A DNA stretch of 50,523 bases, from positions 53,493 to 104,015 of the forward strand of contig NZ_ANBH01000034.1 of assembly GCF_000341185.1 (NCBI RefSeq), given 5' to 3'. Shown piece after piece: positions 16,501 to 25,174 of this stretch. The translations under genes were made by a program, and so were the position numbers. Each line of letters begins with the position of its first letter. Within the stretch, counting starts at the first letter, position 1. The notes beneath the pieces were generated by a model that did not search any database, was not told the DNA's origin, and saw only the letters and a list, made by a program, of their open reading frames with translations. This DNA is from Nocardiopsis chromatogenes YIM 90109 (GTDB taxonomy: Bacteria; Actinomycetota; Actinomycetes; Streptosporangiales; Streptosporangiaceae).

Positions 16501-18171
16501 TCACCGTTCGTAGATGATTCGGGACTCCCCGGACACTTCCCAGGAAGAGGTCGTGTTGGGGAGCACGACCGGCATGGCCAGCACCGCCTTGGCGTACGAT
16601 CCGTTCTCCCGGTGATCGATCTCGACATGGAAGGTGTCGGAGTTGTCCCAGGGGGCCCGGACCCGCTTGGATGCCTCCCCGGTGATCTTGCCCAGGTCGT
16701 TCGGGGTGACGGCGGCCTGCCGGGCGGCCTCGTTGGCCGCGTGGCCCGCGTACATGCTGGTGATGCCGTACAGCACCACCTGCCACACGAGAAGGGCGGA
16801 CATGAGGAGCAGCGGGGTCAGCGCGGCGAATTCGACGAACTGCGCGCCCTTGTCCCCCGTCTTCTGCTTCTTCTTCCGCTCCTTCTTCTCCTTCTTGGGC
16901 TTGGCCGCCTTGTCCGCCTTGCCCTTTCCGAAGAGGCCCTTCTTCCGGGGGACCTCGGGCATCTGGTCGGCCTCGGGGGCGCCCTGCGGCGCGACCAGGT
17001 CCGGCTCGGGGGCGGCCTCCAGGACGCCCAGCTCGGCGGCGATCCTGCTATAGGCCTTGAGGAGGTTCTGGTCGGTGATCCGGCGCGGGTCGCCGGTGTT
17101 CGACGCCTCCTCGAGGCTGCGGAAGATCGACGGCACGGGCGTCGGCACGAGGTCGACGCCGATGAGCTTGCGCGCGAAGTCCGGCTGGATCTCGTTCTGC
17201 CGGCTGTGCCGCAGCAGCAGCGCCTTGACGTTCTTCTTCTCCCGCACCTGCAGCCGCTCCCACATGGAGATCAGCCGCTGGCCCGCGCGCAGCGCGGGCA
17301 GGTCCGGAGTGGCCGTCACCAGGCACGTGTGCGCCAGTTCGCAGGCCATCGCCGTGGCGTCGGTCATGTACGAGCCGCAGTCCGCGATCACCAGCTCGTA
17401 GCGCGAGTTCAGGCTGGCGAGGATCTGCCGGGCGACGGTCTCGGTGACCTCCTCGCCGCGTTCTCCGTCCCGGGGCGCCAACAGGATGTGCATGCCCTCG
17501 GGGTGGACGTAGAGGGTCTCGCCGAGCATCGACCCGCTGATACTGTCGGCCGCCTGGACCAGGTCGACGATGCTCCGCCGGTGGTTCAGGTCCAGGTAGC
17601 CCGGGATGTCGCCCTTCTGCAGGTCCAGGTCGACCAGGCAGACGGACCGCCCGGCCTGGGCGGCCGCACGGGCGAGCTGGATCGTCAGGGTGGTGGTGCC
17701 GATTCCGCCCTTGGCCCCGGTGAGGGTGATGATGGTGCCGCGCCGACCGGAGGCCGGGACGTCGGCGTTGGCCTCCTCGAAGTGCCGGCGCAGCGTCTGC
17801 GACCACTCCGCGGCGTGGCCGACGCGCGCGTCGAGCTCGCCGATGGTGCAGTCCTGCAGCATCACGCCGCGGGCGCCCGCCTCCATGACCCGGGTGAACT
17901 CCTCCGGGTCGGACTCCTCCACCATCAGCAGGATGGCCAGCTGGGGGTGGTTGCGCGCGACGTCGCGGATCAGCTCCACCGCCGGCAGCGGCCCCAGGTC
18001 CTCGTGCACGATGAGCACGTCGAGGTCGGGCATGGACCGGAGTGTCTCGCTGAGCTCGGCATAGGACCGGTGGATGCTGACGATCTCGCAGTCGCCGAGC
18101 TCGTCGAAGCGAACCGTCAGCGACGTCTCCAGCTCCTGGCTGGGGACGCCGATCATGACCTTGTGGCTCAT
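16501..18171 (-). CDS. TadZ/CpaE-like ATPase fused to a TadE-like pseudopilin
   Basis: 556 residues. Residues 1-125 form a receiver-like domain (DLDVLIVHEDLGPL). Residues 140-390 form a ParA/MinD-type ATPase: the deviant Walker A motif GAKGGIGTT at 152-160, VCLVDLDLQKGD and YELVIADCGSYM. Residues 404-441 form a Lys-rich linker. Residues 442-556 form a TadE-like domain, GAQFVEFAALTPLLLMSALL, with a prepilin motif. TadZ is a cytoplasmic polar localiser and TadE is exported, so the two are normally separate. The fusion is one uninterrupted frame. An internal ATG at codon 404 has GAGG 8 bases upstream, so a separate TadE may also be made. It starts 2 bases after cpaB. Confidence 0.88.
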   Translation of the reverse strand: MSHKVMIGVPSQELETSLTVRFDELGDCEIVSIHRSYAELSETLRSMPDLDVLIVHEDLGPLPAVELIRDVARNHPQLAILLMVEESDPEEFTRVMEAGARGVMLQDCTIGELDARVGHAAEWSQTLRRHFEEANADVPASGRRGTIITLTGAKGGIGTTTLTIQLARAAAQAGRSVCLVDLDLQKGDIPGYLDLNHRRSIVDLVQAADSISGSMLGETLYVHPEGMHILLAPRDGERGEEVTETVARQILASLNSRYELVIADCGSYMTDATAMACELAHTCLVTATPDLPALRAGQRLISMWERLQVREKKNVKALLLRHSRQNEIQPDFARKLIGVDLVPTPVPSIFRSLEEASNTGDPRRITDQNLLKAYSRIAAELGVLEAAPEPDLVAPQGAPEADQMPEVPRKKGLFGKGKADKAAKPKKEKKERKKKQKTGDKGAQFVEFAALTPLLLMSALLVWQVVLYGITSMYAGHAANEAARQAAVTPNDLGKITGEASKRVRAPWDNSDTFHVEIDHRENGSYAKAVLAMPVVLPNTTSSWEVSGESRIIYER

Positions 18172-18173
18172 GG

Positions 18174-18950
18174 CTAGTTCGTGTCTCCCTGCGCGCCCTG
18201 CTGCTGTTCCTCGTCGGAGTCGTCGGCCTGGGCCTCCTCTTCGAGGTTCTGCTGGTCGCTGCTGCAGAACTGGATGTTGCCCGGGTCGCCGGCGCCCTCA
18301 GGGCTGAGGAGCGCGAGCCGGAGCGAAGCGGAGAAGGCCTCGGCGTAGGTGAGCTGGAGGCTGTCGTCGGGGTTGAGCCGGAAGGTGACCGGGACGGTCG
18401 CCGAGGTCATACCGGATTCGTCGGTGCTCTGGCCGACCTGGCCGACCTCCAGGACCTCGACGTCGGTGAGCACGCGGGTGGCACAGCTGTCGCCCTCCCC
18501 GTCGGAGGGGAAGGTGGCGTAGATGTCCACCCGGGACTGGCGGCTGACCTTGCCGGCGACGCCGGTCTCGGCGTTCACCATGATGGCGATCTCCCGCTCG
18601 CCCGCCTCCAGCTCGGGGGCGGGGATCACCATGCTGGTCTGGAGAAGCGACCCCTCCGCGATGTAGGTGGAGGAGACCGGGGTGCGGCCGGGCTGGTCCA
18701 GCACCTGGTCCAGGTTGGAGATGAAGGTCTCCTCGTCGAAGAAGCGTGCGGGGACCTGGTGCTCCTCGACCATGTCCTCGGTGATCGGCTGGTACGGCGA
18801 CACGTCCTGGGTCAGCCGCAGGGTCGAGCGGTAGGTGCCCAGTTCCCGGTTGATGCCGTTCACGTAGGAGACCACGGTCAGGAAGACCGCGACGGCGCCG
18901 ATACCGGCGACGATCATCAGCAGGAGGCCGCGTCGCTGGCGGGGGTTCAT
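18174..18950 (-). CDS. cpaB: CpaB/RcpC-like SAF-domain protein
   Basis: 258 residues. A short basic N-terminus is followed by one membrane helix (LLLMIVAGIGAVAVFLTVVSYV). An SAF domain follows (about 40-115, with ITEDMVEEHQVPARFF and YIAEGSLLQTSMV), then the CpaB/RcpC extension with 'EREIAIMVNAETGVAGKVSRQSRVDIYATFP'. The C-terminus is an acidic Gln-rich tail. CpaB/RcpC proteins sit on the outer side of the membrane and support pilus assembly, perhaps through wall binding by the SAF domain. The ATG at 18950 begins the conserved sequence. It is followed after 2 bases by the TadZ-TadE gene. Confidence 0.9.
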   Translation of the reverse strand: MNPRQRRGLLLMIVAGIGAVAVFLTVVSYVNGINRELGTYRSTLRLTQDVSPYQPITEDMVEEHQVPARFFDEETFISNLDQVLDQPGRTPVSSTYIAEGSLLQTSMVIPAPELEAGEREIAIMVNAETGVAGKVSRQSRVDIYATFPSDGEGDSCATRVLTDVEVLEVGQVGQSTDESGMTSATVPVTFRLNPDDSLQLTYAEAFSASLRLALLSPEGAGDPGNIQFCSSDQQNLEEEAQADDSDEEQQQGAQGDTN

Positions 18951-19015
18951 ACGCTTTTCGTTCCTAAGGGAGAGGGGGCAGGGACTCGGATTCGTGCGGG
19001 CGGGTCGTGCCGCGC

Positions 19016-20155
19016 TCAGGTGCTCGGCGGTCCGGTCGGTGACGAATGCGGAGGGGCCGCGGTGTTCGGCGGCCGTCCCGGCGGGGAGACCGGGGCCTGC
19101 GGGCCGCTGGGGTGGCCCGCTCCGGGGGGTGCGGGCCGACCGGCGTGAGGCGGCTGCGGTGCGGCTCCGCGCCGGGGCTGCTGCGGTCCGGTCGGGCCGC
19201 CCTGGCGCTGGGCGCCGACCCAGGCGGGGCGGATGTGCTCGCCGGTGCTCTCGGTGGGCGGGGCGGGGACGTCGGCGCCACGTGTGGGCGGGCGGCCGAC
19301 CGAGGGCTGGTTGACGCTCCCGCAGTACGGGCACAGAAGGCCTGCCACGAGCTCGCGGCACCACGTGCAGGTGGAGGGGCGGATCGCCCGGGGGGTGCTG
19401 GTCAGCGCCTGGGGGTGGGCGCTGAAGACGATGAACTCGATGTACTTGCGCACCCCCCAGTACTTGGAGCCGAGCGGCTGCTCGGGAAGGGCGTTCAGGG
19501 ACACGGCCTTGAGCGCGGGCGTGAGCTGCTCGTTGAATTCGTCCAGGCTGTAGCCGTCGGGGCGGCAGACCAGGACCTGGACGGGGTCCAGCGGCCGGCT
19601 CGGCAGGTTGGGGCGGGGGTCGCGCTTCCTGACCCGCCCGACGCGCTTCACCGGGGCGTTGAACGCCAGGAACGTGGTGCGCGGGATGAAGGAGCCGAGG
19701 TGCTGCTTGAACGTGATCGGAATGGTCGCCAGGTTGTTCACCCGCTTGAGCCACGCGCCCGCGAGCACGTGCCCGCACAGCTCGTCGGCCAGGGCCGCCG
19801 TCACCCCCGCCGGAAGGTAGGGGGCCATGTACGAGAGCTGGTCGGCCACCAGGGAGAGGGCCAGCGGGGAGATGTCGAGGGGGATCTGCCCGATGTCGTC
19901 GGTGAGCAGCGCGCCGCGGGCGAAGGCGATCACGCGTTCGGCGGTTTCGGCGTTCCATTTGGCGTACAGCGCCGTGACCTTGCGCCCCTGCTCCAGATTG
20001 GCCCGAGCGAAGTCGATGAACGCATCGGCCTGCTCACCCTTGTCCTGGCCGGCCATGGGGAAGCGCTCAGCCTGGTGCGCCCCGAGCAGGCCAGTGCTGG
20101 GGTAGTCGCCGAGGAGGGCGACAGCGCTGACACTCCTGGAGGAACGGGTGGTCAC
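19016..20155 (-). CDS. Tad-operon leader protein with zinc ribbon and Pro-rich tail, unknown function
   Basis: 379 residues. The first 250 residues form a conserved globular domain (VALLGDYPSTG, ADAFIDFARANLEQGRKVTALYAKW, PLDISPLALSLVADQL). A ribbon-like CTWC...CPYC pair follows at about 263-278, and then a Pro/Gly/Gln-rich tail of about 100 residues. There is no signal peptide. The same architecture, domain by domain, occurs in the 25525-26637 gene, so they are paralogues. It is the first gene of the tad cluster, 65 bases before cpaB. A cytoplasmic role in pilus biogenesis is an inference from position. GTG start; no strong ribosome site is visible. Confidence 0.78.
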   Translation of the reverse strand: MTTRSSRSVSAVALLGDYPSTGLLGAHQAERFPMAGQDKGEQADAFIDFARANLEQGRKVTALYAKWNAETAERVIAFARGALLTDDIGQIPLDISPLALSLVADQLSYMAPYLPAGVTAALADELCGHVLAGAWLKRVNNLATIPITFKQHLGSFIPRTTFLAFNAPVKRVGRVRKRDPRPNLPSRPLDPVQVLVCRPDGYSLDEFNEQLTPALKAVSLNALPEQPLGSKYWGVRKYIEFIVFSAHPQALTSTPRAIRPSTCTWCRELVAGLLCPYCGSVNQPSVGRPPTRGADVPAPPTESTGEHIRPAWVGAQRQGGPTGPQQPRRGAAPQPPHAGRPAPPGAGHPSGPQAPVSPPGRPPNTAAPPHSSPTGPPST

Positions 20156-20737
20156 TTCAGCGAACTCCCATGAATCGAGGGGGATGGGGACGTACGGCGA
20201 GTCGGGATGGTCGCGCTGTTTGGGAGGAATCCGTGGTGGAATAGCCTACTGCGCTCGTCTGGGCCCGTGTGTTCACCGCGGTGCGCTGTGTACGGACGGT
20301 CCTGACGGTGGTCCCTTCTGTCGAGCGGCCGGCTGCTCCGGGGGCGACCGGTGCTCCGGTCGCGGCCGGGCGGGTGAGGTGAGCCTGAACTGCGGCGGGC
20401 CGTTCCCCCGGTACCGGGGTAGACGCCGGCGGCGGGGGAGCGGTTCCGTCCTGTCGCGGAACCGCAGGTGAACCCTCTGCGTACCGTCGCCGTGCGGGGA
20501 AGGGGTGCTCCTGGCCGATTCCGGCCATGAGGGGGCGGTTCCGGACAGGGTTGAAGGGGGCGGGTCCCGGGCAGGCACCGTCGTCCGCAGAGGCGCGTGG
20601 AACCGCTGCAGGGGGCCGGTGAAGCGGGTCAGCCGTCCAGGTCCGAGAAGGGGACGCTCACCGTGAAGGGGAACTCCAGCCCGAGGGCCCCGTGTGGGTG
20701 TCCGCCGGGCGGTAGGTCGGGTCCGCGGGGACCGCCG
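20156..20737. other. 582-base region without a convincing gene; tad promoter region
   Basis: No frame here shows convincing protein character except a short minus-strand tail described among the findings (about 20629-20720). It holds a GGGCCC box (20261-20266), a candidate -10 (TAGGCT on the minus strand, 20243-20248), a CACCGCGGTG palindrome (20274-20283) and an 8-bp-stem hairpin (GCGACCGG/CCGGTCGC, 20344-20363). The stretch nearest 20155 presumably carries the tad operon promoter. Confidence 0.5.
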
Positions 20738-21529
20738 TCAGTCGGACTTCGGGTCGGAGGCGGTGGCCTCCTCCGTAGGGTCCGGAGGGGGACTCGTCGC
20801 TCGGCCCGCCCTTTTGGCGCCCAGGTAGGCCATCACGAAGATGATGCCCAGGCTGATCCACAGCGCGTAGCTGTCGATCGCCGTGATCAGCTCCACCCCG
20901 GCCTCGCCCGCCGTGTAGCCCGCGGCCACCACGACGGCCGACATGGACATCGAGCCGAGGACGTTGAACACCAGGAACGTCCCCAGGCGCATTCCCGTCC
21001 AGCCTGCCAGGGCGTAGACCAGGGCGGTCGGCACGCCGGGCAGGACCGCCAACAGGACCGCGCCCTTGAGGATCCACGGGTTGAACTCGTGCGCCTTGGC
21101 GGCGAAGGCCTTGGCCCGGTCCCCCTGGGCGAACATGTTCACGATGCCCTGGCCCCACTGGCGGCCGGTCCACCAGAACAGCCAGTCGAACTTGGCCATG
21201 CCGACCGTTCCCGCCACCAGGGCCAGCCACAGCGGGTACTCGCCCACGGACGCGAAGGCGGCCACCGCGCCCGTCGCCGCCTTGCTCCCCGTGACGAACG
21301 CCAGCGCCACCGGGGCCTGCGCGATCAGGAACGGGCGCGCCGGCCATAGGGCGAGCATGAGCAGCATGATGCCGAGGATCGTTCCCGCCAGCGCCTTGTC
21401 CGTGCGCGTCGCCTTGCCGCGCCAGGGGAGGTAGGGGCGGTCGTCGGGGGCCGTTGAGGGGCGTGGGGCGGGAGCGGGCTCCCGGGGGCCGGCTTCTTCC
21501 TGGCCGTCGGCGGCCGGGGTGTTCGTCAT
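20738..21529 (-). CDS. DedA/VTT-family membrane protein
   Basis: 263 residues. An Ala/Pro-rich cytoplasmic N-terminus is followed by five or so membrane helices with the VTT-type core (EYPLWLALVAGTVGMAKFDWLFWWTGRQWGQ, LLAVLPGVPTALVYALAGWTGM, FLVFNVLGSMSMSAVVVAAGY) and a charged tail. DedA-family proteins are linked to lipid carrier recycling and membrane homeostasis. The ATG at 21529 (MTNTPAADG) is chosen because the longer frame upstream is Arg-rich and unlike a protein start. It is monocistronic as far as visible. Confidence 0.82.
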   Translation of the reverse strand: MTNTPAADGQEEAGPREPAPAPRPSTAPDDRPYLPWRGKATRTDKALAGTILGIMLLMLALWPARPFLIAQAPVALAFVTGSKAATGAVAAFASVGEYPLWLALVAGTVGMAKFDWLFWWTGRQWGQGIVNMFAQGDRAKAFAAKAHEFNPWILKGAVLLAVLPGVPTALVYALAGWTGMRLGTFLVFNVLGSMSMSAVVVAAGYTAGEAGVELITAIDSYALWISLGIIFVMAYLGAKRAGRATSPPPDPTEEATASDPKSD

Positions 21530-21698
21530 ACCGGAATCGTCTCGTGAACGGCGCACTCCCGTGTAGGCATTCCGGTCATGGACGGCCGGTGACAGGTGGC
21601 AGCGCTCTCGTCTGACATCTGTCATGGGGCGCTCCGGCGCCCCGCCGGAGCGCGGCCGGTCGTCGGGGGAGCGGGCGTCGACGACCGGCCGCGGTCCG

Positions 21699-23420
21699 TC
21701 AGACCATCACGTCGCGCATGATCGGCGCCCGGTGGTCGGCCAGGTGCGCCGGGGTCGCCTCGGCCTTGAGCTTGTGCACGAACGCCCTGCGGGCCCCGCG
21801 GAACCCGCTCCGGTCGTCGAAGATGTCCCGGCTCATCTCGGCCAGCTCGGCCACCCGGTAGGTCTCCAACGGGCGGCGGCGCTCGTCGGCCTCGCGCAGG
21901 TCGTTCTTGGCCTGCAGCACACGCTCGTAGTTGCCGCGGTCGGCCAGGCGGCGGGCGTAGGCCAGCGCCGCCTCCTCGAACTCGCCCCGGGACCCGCCCA
22001 AGGCCGTGTCGGCCAGCCCCAGCTCCACCGCCTGCTCGGCGCCGATGGGATGGCACTCGCCGGTCAGCGCGGCCGCGGCGGGGTCCCCCACGCGGCGCGG
22101 CAGCACGTAGGTCCAGTACTCCGAGCCGAACAGCCCCATGGTGGCGTAGTGCGGGTTGAGCACCGCCCCCTGCCGCACCAGCACCCGGTCGGCGCCCAGA
22201 GCCATCATCACCCCGCCGGCCCCGGCGTTCCCGCCCACCGAGGCGACAGTGAGCTGCGAGGAGCAGGTGATGATCTCGTAGCACACGTCGTCGATGGCCT
22301 GGATGTTGCGCCACGCCTCGCCCTCGGGGTCCTCGGCCGCCTCGATGACGTTGAGGTGGATCCCGTTGGAGAACACCTCGCCGCCGCGCAGCAGCAGCAC
22401 ACGAGTGTCCTGGCGGGCCGCGTGCCGCAGCCCCGCGGCCAGCCGCATGCACTGCTCGGTGGCCATGGCGCCGTTGTAGAAGTCGAAGGACAGCACGCCC
22501 ACCGCGCCGCTGCGCCGGTAGACGATCTCGCCGTCGCCGTAGCCGCGGTCGGAGGGCTGCACGCTCGGGTCGGCGTTGGGCACCCGGTCGATGAGCGCGC
22601 CGAGCGCCGTTGCCGCCGGAAGCTTGATCGCGCCGGGTTCGCCCGGCGCCCCGACCTTCAGGTGGCCGATCCACAGGCTGCCGTCGCCGGTGGCCACGAG
22701 CACCCGGCCGTCGCTGCGCGCGGCCACGGTGCCGGGCTCGGCGGAGATCCGCGGCCCCTCGTCGGCGTCGAACACCCGCACCTCGACCCCGCACAGCTCC
22801 GTGCGCACGCCCGGCGCCCCGTCGGCGGCGCGGACCTTGCGCAGGATGCGCGCGGTGGGGTCGCTCCACGCGAAGGCGCGGTCCTCCTGGCGCATGGTGG
22901 GGCGCAGCCGCCCCGTGACCTCGGGCCGTTCGTAGTCCAGGGGCTCCGGCAGGAACCACGGGTCGGCCGCTTTGGCGACGACCTCGTGCACCAGGGCGAT
23001 GGCCGCCTCGGTGACCGGCCCGTTGTACACCGAGCTCTTCTTCGGCGGCTCCGCGGGCAGCGGAAAGGTGCGCGACCCCCAGATGGGCCCTGCGTCCATC
23101 TCCTCGACGGCCTGGAGGGCGGTCACCCCCCACTCGGGTGCGCCCTCGTCGACGGCCCAGTCGAGGGAGGAGGGGCCGCGGTCGCCCGGCGGACCGGGGT
23201 GCACGATGACCGTTCTGTGGTTCTTCCATATGCGTTCGGGCACGCGTTCCTTGAGGAACGGGCAGATGATCAGCTCGGGCCGGGCCAGCTCCACGGCCTC
23301 GACCATGGTCTCCTCGTCGATGGCGAGCTCGACGGACACGTCGTGTCCTGCGCGTCGGAGCTCGATCCAGGTGCGCTGGCTGAGGCCGTTGAAGGCCGAG
23401 CACAGCAGGAGGATTCGCAC
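21699..23420 (-). CDS. hypX: HypX/HoxX-like hydrogenase maturation protein
   Basis: 573 residues in two domains. The N-terminal part is a formyl-tetrahydrofolate hydrolase/transferase domain (MRILLLCSAFNGLSQRTWIEL, then the hallmark HPGPPGDRGPSSLDWA and GPIWGSRTFPL). The C-terminal part, from about residue 300, is enoyl-CoA hydratase-like (VGVLSFDFYNGAM, VFSNGIHLNVIE, ASVGGNAGAGGVMMALGAD). HypX makes the CO ligand of [NiFe] hydrogenase from a formyl group under aerobic conditions. The GTG at 23420 has AAGGGAG 6 bases upstream. No hydrogenase structural or other hyp gene is in the window. Confidence 0.88.
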   Translation of the reverse strand: MRILLLCSAFNGLSQRTWIELRRAGHDVSVELAIDEETMVEAVELARPELIICPFLKERVPERIWKNHRTVIVHPGPPGDRGPSSLDWAVDEGAPEWGVTALQAVEEMDAGPIWGSRTFPLPAEPPKKSSVYNGPVTEAAIALVHEVVAKAADPWFLPEPLDYERPEVTGRLRPTMRQEDRAFAWSDPTARILRKVRAADGAPGVRTELCGVEVRVFDADEGPRISAEPGTVAARSDGRVLVATGDGSLWIGHLKVGAPGEPGAIKLPAATALGALIDRVPNADPSVQPSDRGYGDGEIVYRRSGAVGVLSFDFYNGAMATEQCMRLAAGLRHAARQDTRVLLLRGGEVFSNGIHLNVIEAAEDPEGEAWRNIQAIDDVCYEIITCSSQLTVASVGGNAGAGGVMMALGADRVLVRQGAVLNPHYATMGLFGSEYWTYVLPRRVGDPAAAALTGECHPIGAEQAVELGLADTALGGSRGEFEEAALAYARRLADRGNYERVLQAKNDLREADERRRPLETYRVAELAEMSRDIFDDRSGFRGARRAFVHKLKAEATPAHLADHRAPIMRDVMV

Positions 23421-23661
23421 GGAGGGCTCCCTTCGGGGGCGGGGAAAAGGGGAGGCGGACGGCGGCCCGCAAGGGGCGAAGGTCACAGAATGTGCCGTCT
23501 GAGGCCACTGTTCCGGACCGCGACCATTGTGGCGGAAGTTCCGCCGTGGCCATGCCATCACAGTCTGTGGGGATCCGGCGACGGGGGAGCCCGGTCGGCA
23601 CCGCCGTTCCTGAGCGCGCAGCGCGTTTGCGCCGCGCGTCCGCGGGGGCAAGGGTGGGGGC

Positions 23662-23889
23662 ATGATCGACGACGAGCCGCCGCTGCGCTGCCCCCTCTGC
23701 TCGTTCGGCTTCGTGGAGGACTACCTGGTGCCGATGCCGCTGGACGGCTCCCGATTCCGCATGTGCGAGGAGTGCGAGGCCGTCTGGGAGGACGGCGAGG
23801 ACGTGGAGGCGGCCTCCGCGCAGAACCTCCTCTGGTACCTCCAGGACCGCGGCCTCCAACCGTGGCTGGAGGACGTGCAGCGCGCCTAA
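23662..23889 (+). CDS. Small zinc-ribbon protein
   Basis: 75 residues. CPLC (about 10-13) and CEEC (about 35-38) make a likely zinc site. The second pair continues AVWEDGEDVEAASA, resembling CGECGSIWRDGEDLAGSASA in the gene at 2-646. The C-terminus is helical (NLLWYLQDRGLQPWLEDV). It is divergent from hypX with about 240 bases between, and has a purine-rich GGGTGGGGG before the ATG. Function unknown. Confidence 0.72.
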   Translation: MIDDEPPLRCPLCSFGFVEDYLVPMPLDGSRFRMCEECEAVWEDGEDVEAASAQNLLWYLQDRGLQPWLEDVQRA

Positions 23890-23958
23890 GGCGTCATTCT
23901 CGGCCCCCGGCCCTACGGTGCGACGCCCCCACGGCCCTCGCCGCGTGCTCATCGGTCG

Positions 23959-25122
23959 TCAGCGTGTCGACCGGCGGGCCTGGCCGAGAAGCGCGCCCCA
24001 ACGGCTCTGAGGGGACGCACGGAGCGCGCGCTCCACGGGAGTGCAGTCGTCCGCCGTGAGAACGCCCGGCCCGGTCACGGTGAACGCCGGTACGGCCGCG
24101 ATCGCGTGCATGGCCGCCTCCCTGCGCTCCGCACCGGACGCGGTGCGGTCCGGTACGACTCCGTGGCGGAACGCGTCGGCGGCCGTGAACGCCGACTCCA
24201 GGAACGAGGCGGCACGTTCGGCGTCATGTTCTGTCGGCGCGAGCACGGTCCGCTCGCCGGGGCCGATGTCGGGGTAGACGACCGCCCGGACCGGGGCCCG
24301 TGTCCCCACGGGCGGGGGCGGGAAGCGCCGCCGGAACCCCTCGGGCGGGACCGCGTACTTGCCCAGAGGGGAGAAGGCGTGCGCCGGGTCGGGCCTGTGG
24401 CCCGGGTCCAGCCCTGCGGCCCGCATGAGATCCGGATACTTCGCCAGGGTGCCGAACCCCAGGTGCGGGTAGTCCGGCCACCCGGAGCACAGTGTGGGCC
24501 CGCCGTCCGCCCCCGGGTGCGCGACCGTCTTGTCCCCGCTGAGCACGCGGGCTCCGAGGGCGTCCGCGAGCTCCAGGGCGACCGTGCTCTTGCCCGCCCC
24601 CTTGGCCCCGGCGACCAGCACGGCGCCGCCGTGGGTGTGCACTGCGGTCGCGTGGAGCACGGCCGCGCCCTGGTTCTCCTGGTGCTTCTGTACGGCGTCG
24701 CGCACCAGCTCGATCAGCTCCAGCCCCGGCTTCCGGCCGAGCACGACGTCGATGCGCGCGCGTGCGGCGTCGAGGGCGATGAGCGTGCCGGAGCGTGTGC
24801 AGGTGAGCATGTCGACGGGCCCTGAGGGGCCGCGGCCGGTGCGGTGGAGCGCGCTGATGGTGAAGAACTCGGCGGTGCTCTTGCGGAGGAACACCTCGCG
24901 GGCGGGCGAGTCCGGAACGGTGGTGCCGAGGTCCTCGGCGCGGGCCGCGACCCGCAGTTCGGCGAAGGGGGCCGCCGCCTCCGGATCACCGTCGGGCTCG
25001 ATGCCGAAGTGTGAGGACAGGAAGCTCAACAGGGGATCGGCGTCGACGCCGTCGTAGAGGCGCAGCGCGAGGCGGCTGTCGAGGTAGCGCAGAACGAAGG
25101 CGGCAGTGGGCCGCGGGGCCAT
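23959..25122 (-). CDS. HPr-kinase-like P-loop protein
   Basis: 387 residues. The C-terminal half has LHATAVHTHGGAVLVAGAKGAGKST (Walker A GAKGAGKST) and LGARVLSGDKTVAH, the pattern of HprK C-terminal-domain-like proteins found in peptide-modification and other accessory clusters. The N-terminal half (FVLRYLDSRLALRLYDG, then LTCTRSGTLIALDAARARIDVVLG) is typical of the same group. Substrate unknown; it need not phosphorylate HPr. The ATG at 25122 has GGAG 5 bases upstream. It is the third gene of an operon with the SelW-like gene (52-base gap) and the 25525 gene. Confidence 0.75.
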   Translation of the reverse strand: MAPRPTAAFVLRYLDSRLALRLYDGVDADPLLSFLSSHFGIEPDGDPEAAAPFAELRVAARAEDLGTTVPDSPAREVFLRKSTAEFFTISALHRTGRGPSGPVDMLTCTRSGTLIALDAARARIDVVLGRKPGLELIELVRDAVQKHQENQGAAVLHATAVHTHGGAVLVAGAKGAGKSTVALELADALGARVLSGDKTVAHPGADGGPTLCSGWPDYPHLGFGTLAKYPDLMRAAGLDPGHRPDPAHAFSPLGKYAVPPEGFRRRFPPPPVGTRAPVRAVVYPDIGPGERTVLAPTEHDAERAASFLESAFTAADAFRHGVVPDRTASGAERREAAMHAIAAVPAFTVTGPGVLTADDCTPVERALRASPQSRWGALLGQARRSTR

Positions 25123-25174
25123 GCGTGCTCCAGGTGCTCGTTCGGGGTGCCGCGCGGGCGGGCGGCGGAGGCCG

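Noticed and set aside
16049-16786. Long version of the TadE gene starting near 16786
   Set aside because: The first 110 residues are Arg/Gly/His-rich shadow of the TadZ-TadE gene on the same strand. The conserved protein starts at 16447 with a ribosome site.
18174-19958. 594-residue frame containing CpaB
   Set aside because: Residues before MNPRQRRGLLL are a frame-shifted shadow of the 19016-20155 gene. CpaB begins at 18950.
20157-20528. Minus-strand 123-residue frame upstream of the tad operon
   Set aside because: Pro/Ala/Arg-rich without domain, ribosome site or hydrophobic core. It more likely covers the promoter region.
21624-24059. 811-residue plus-strand frame opposite hypX
   Set aside because: Low-complexity antisense translation of hypX; no start signal or family motif.
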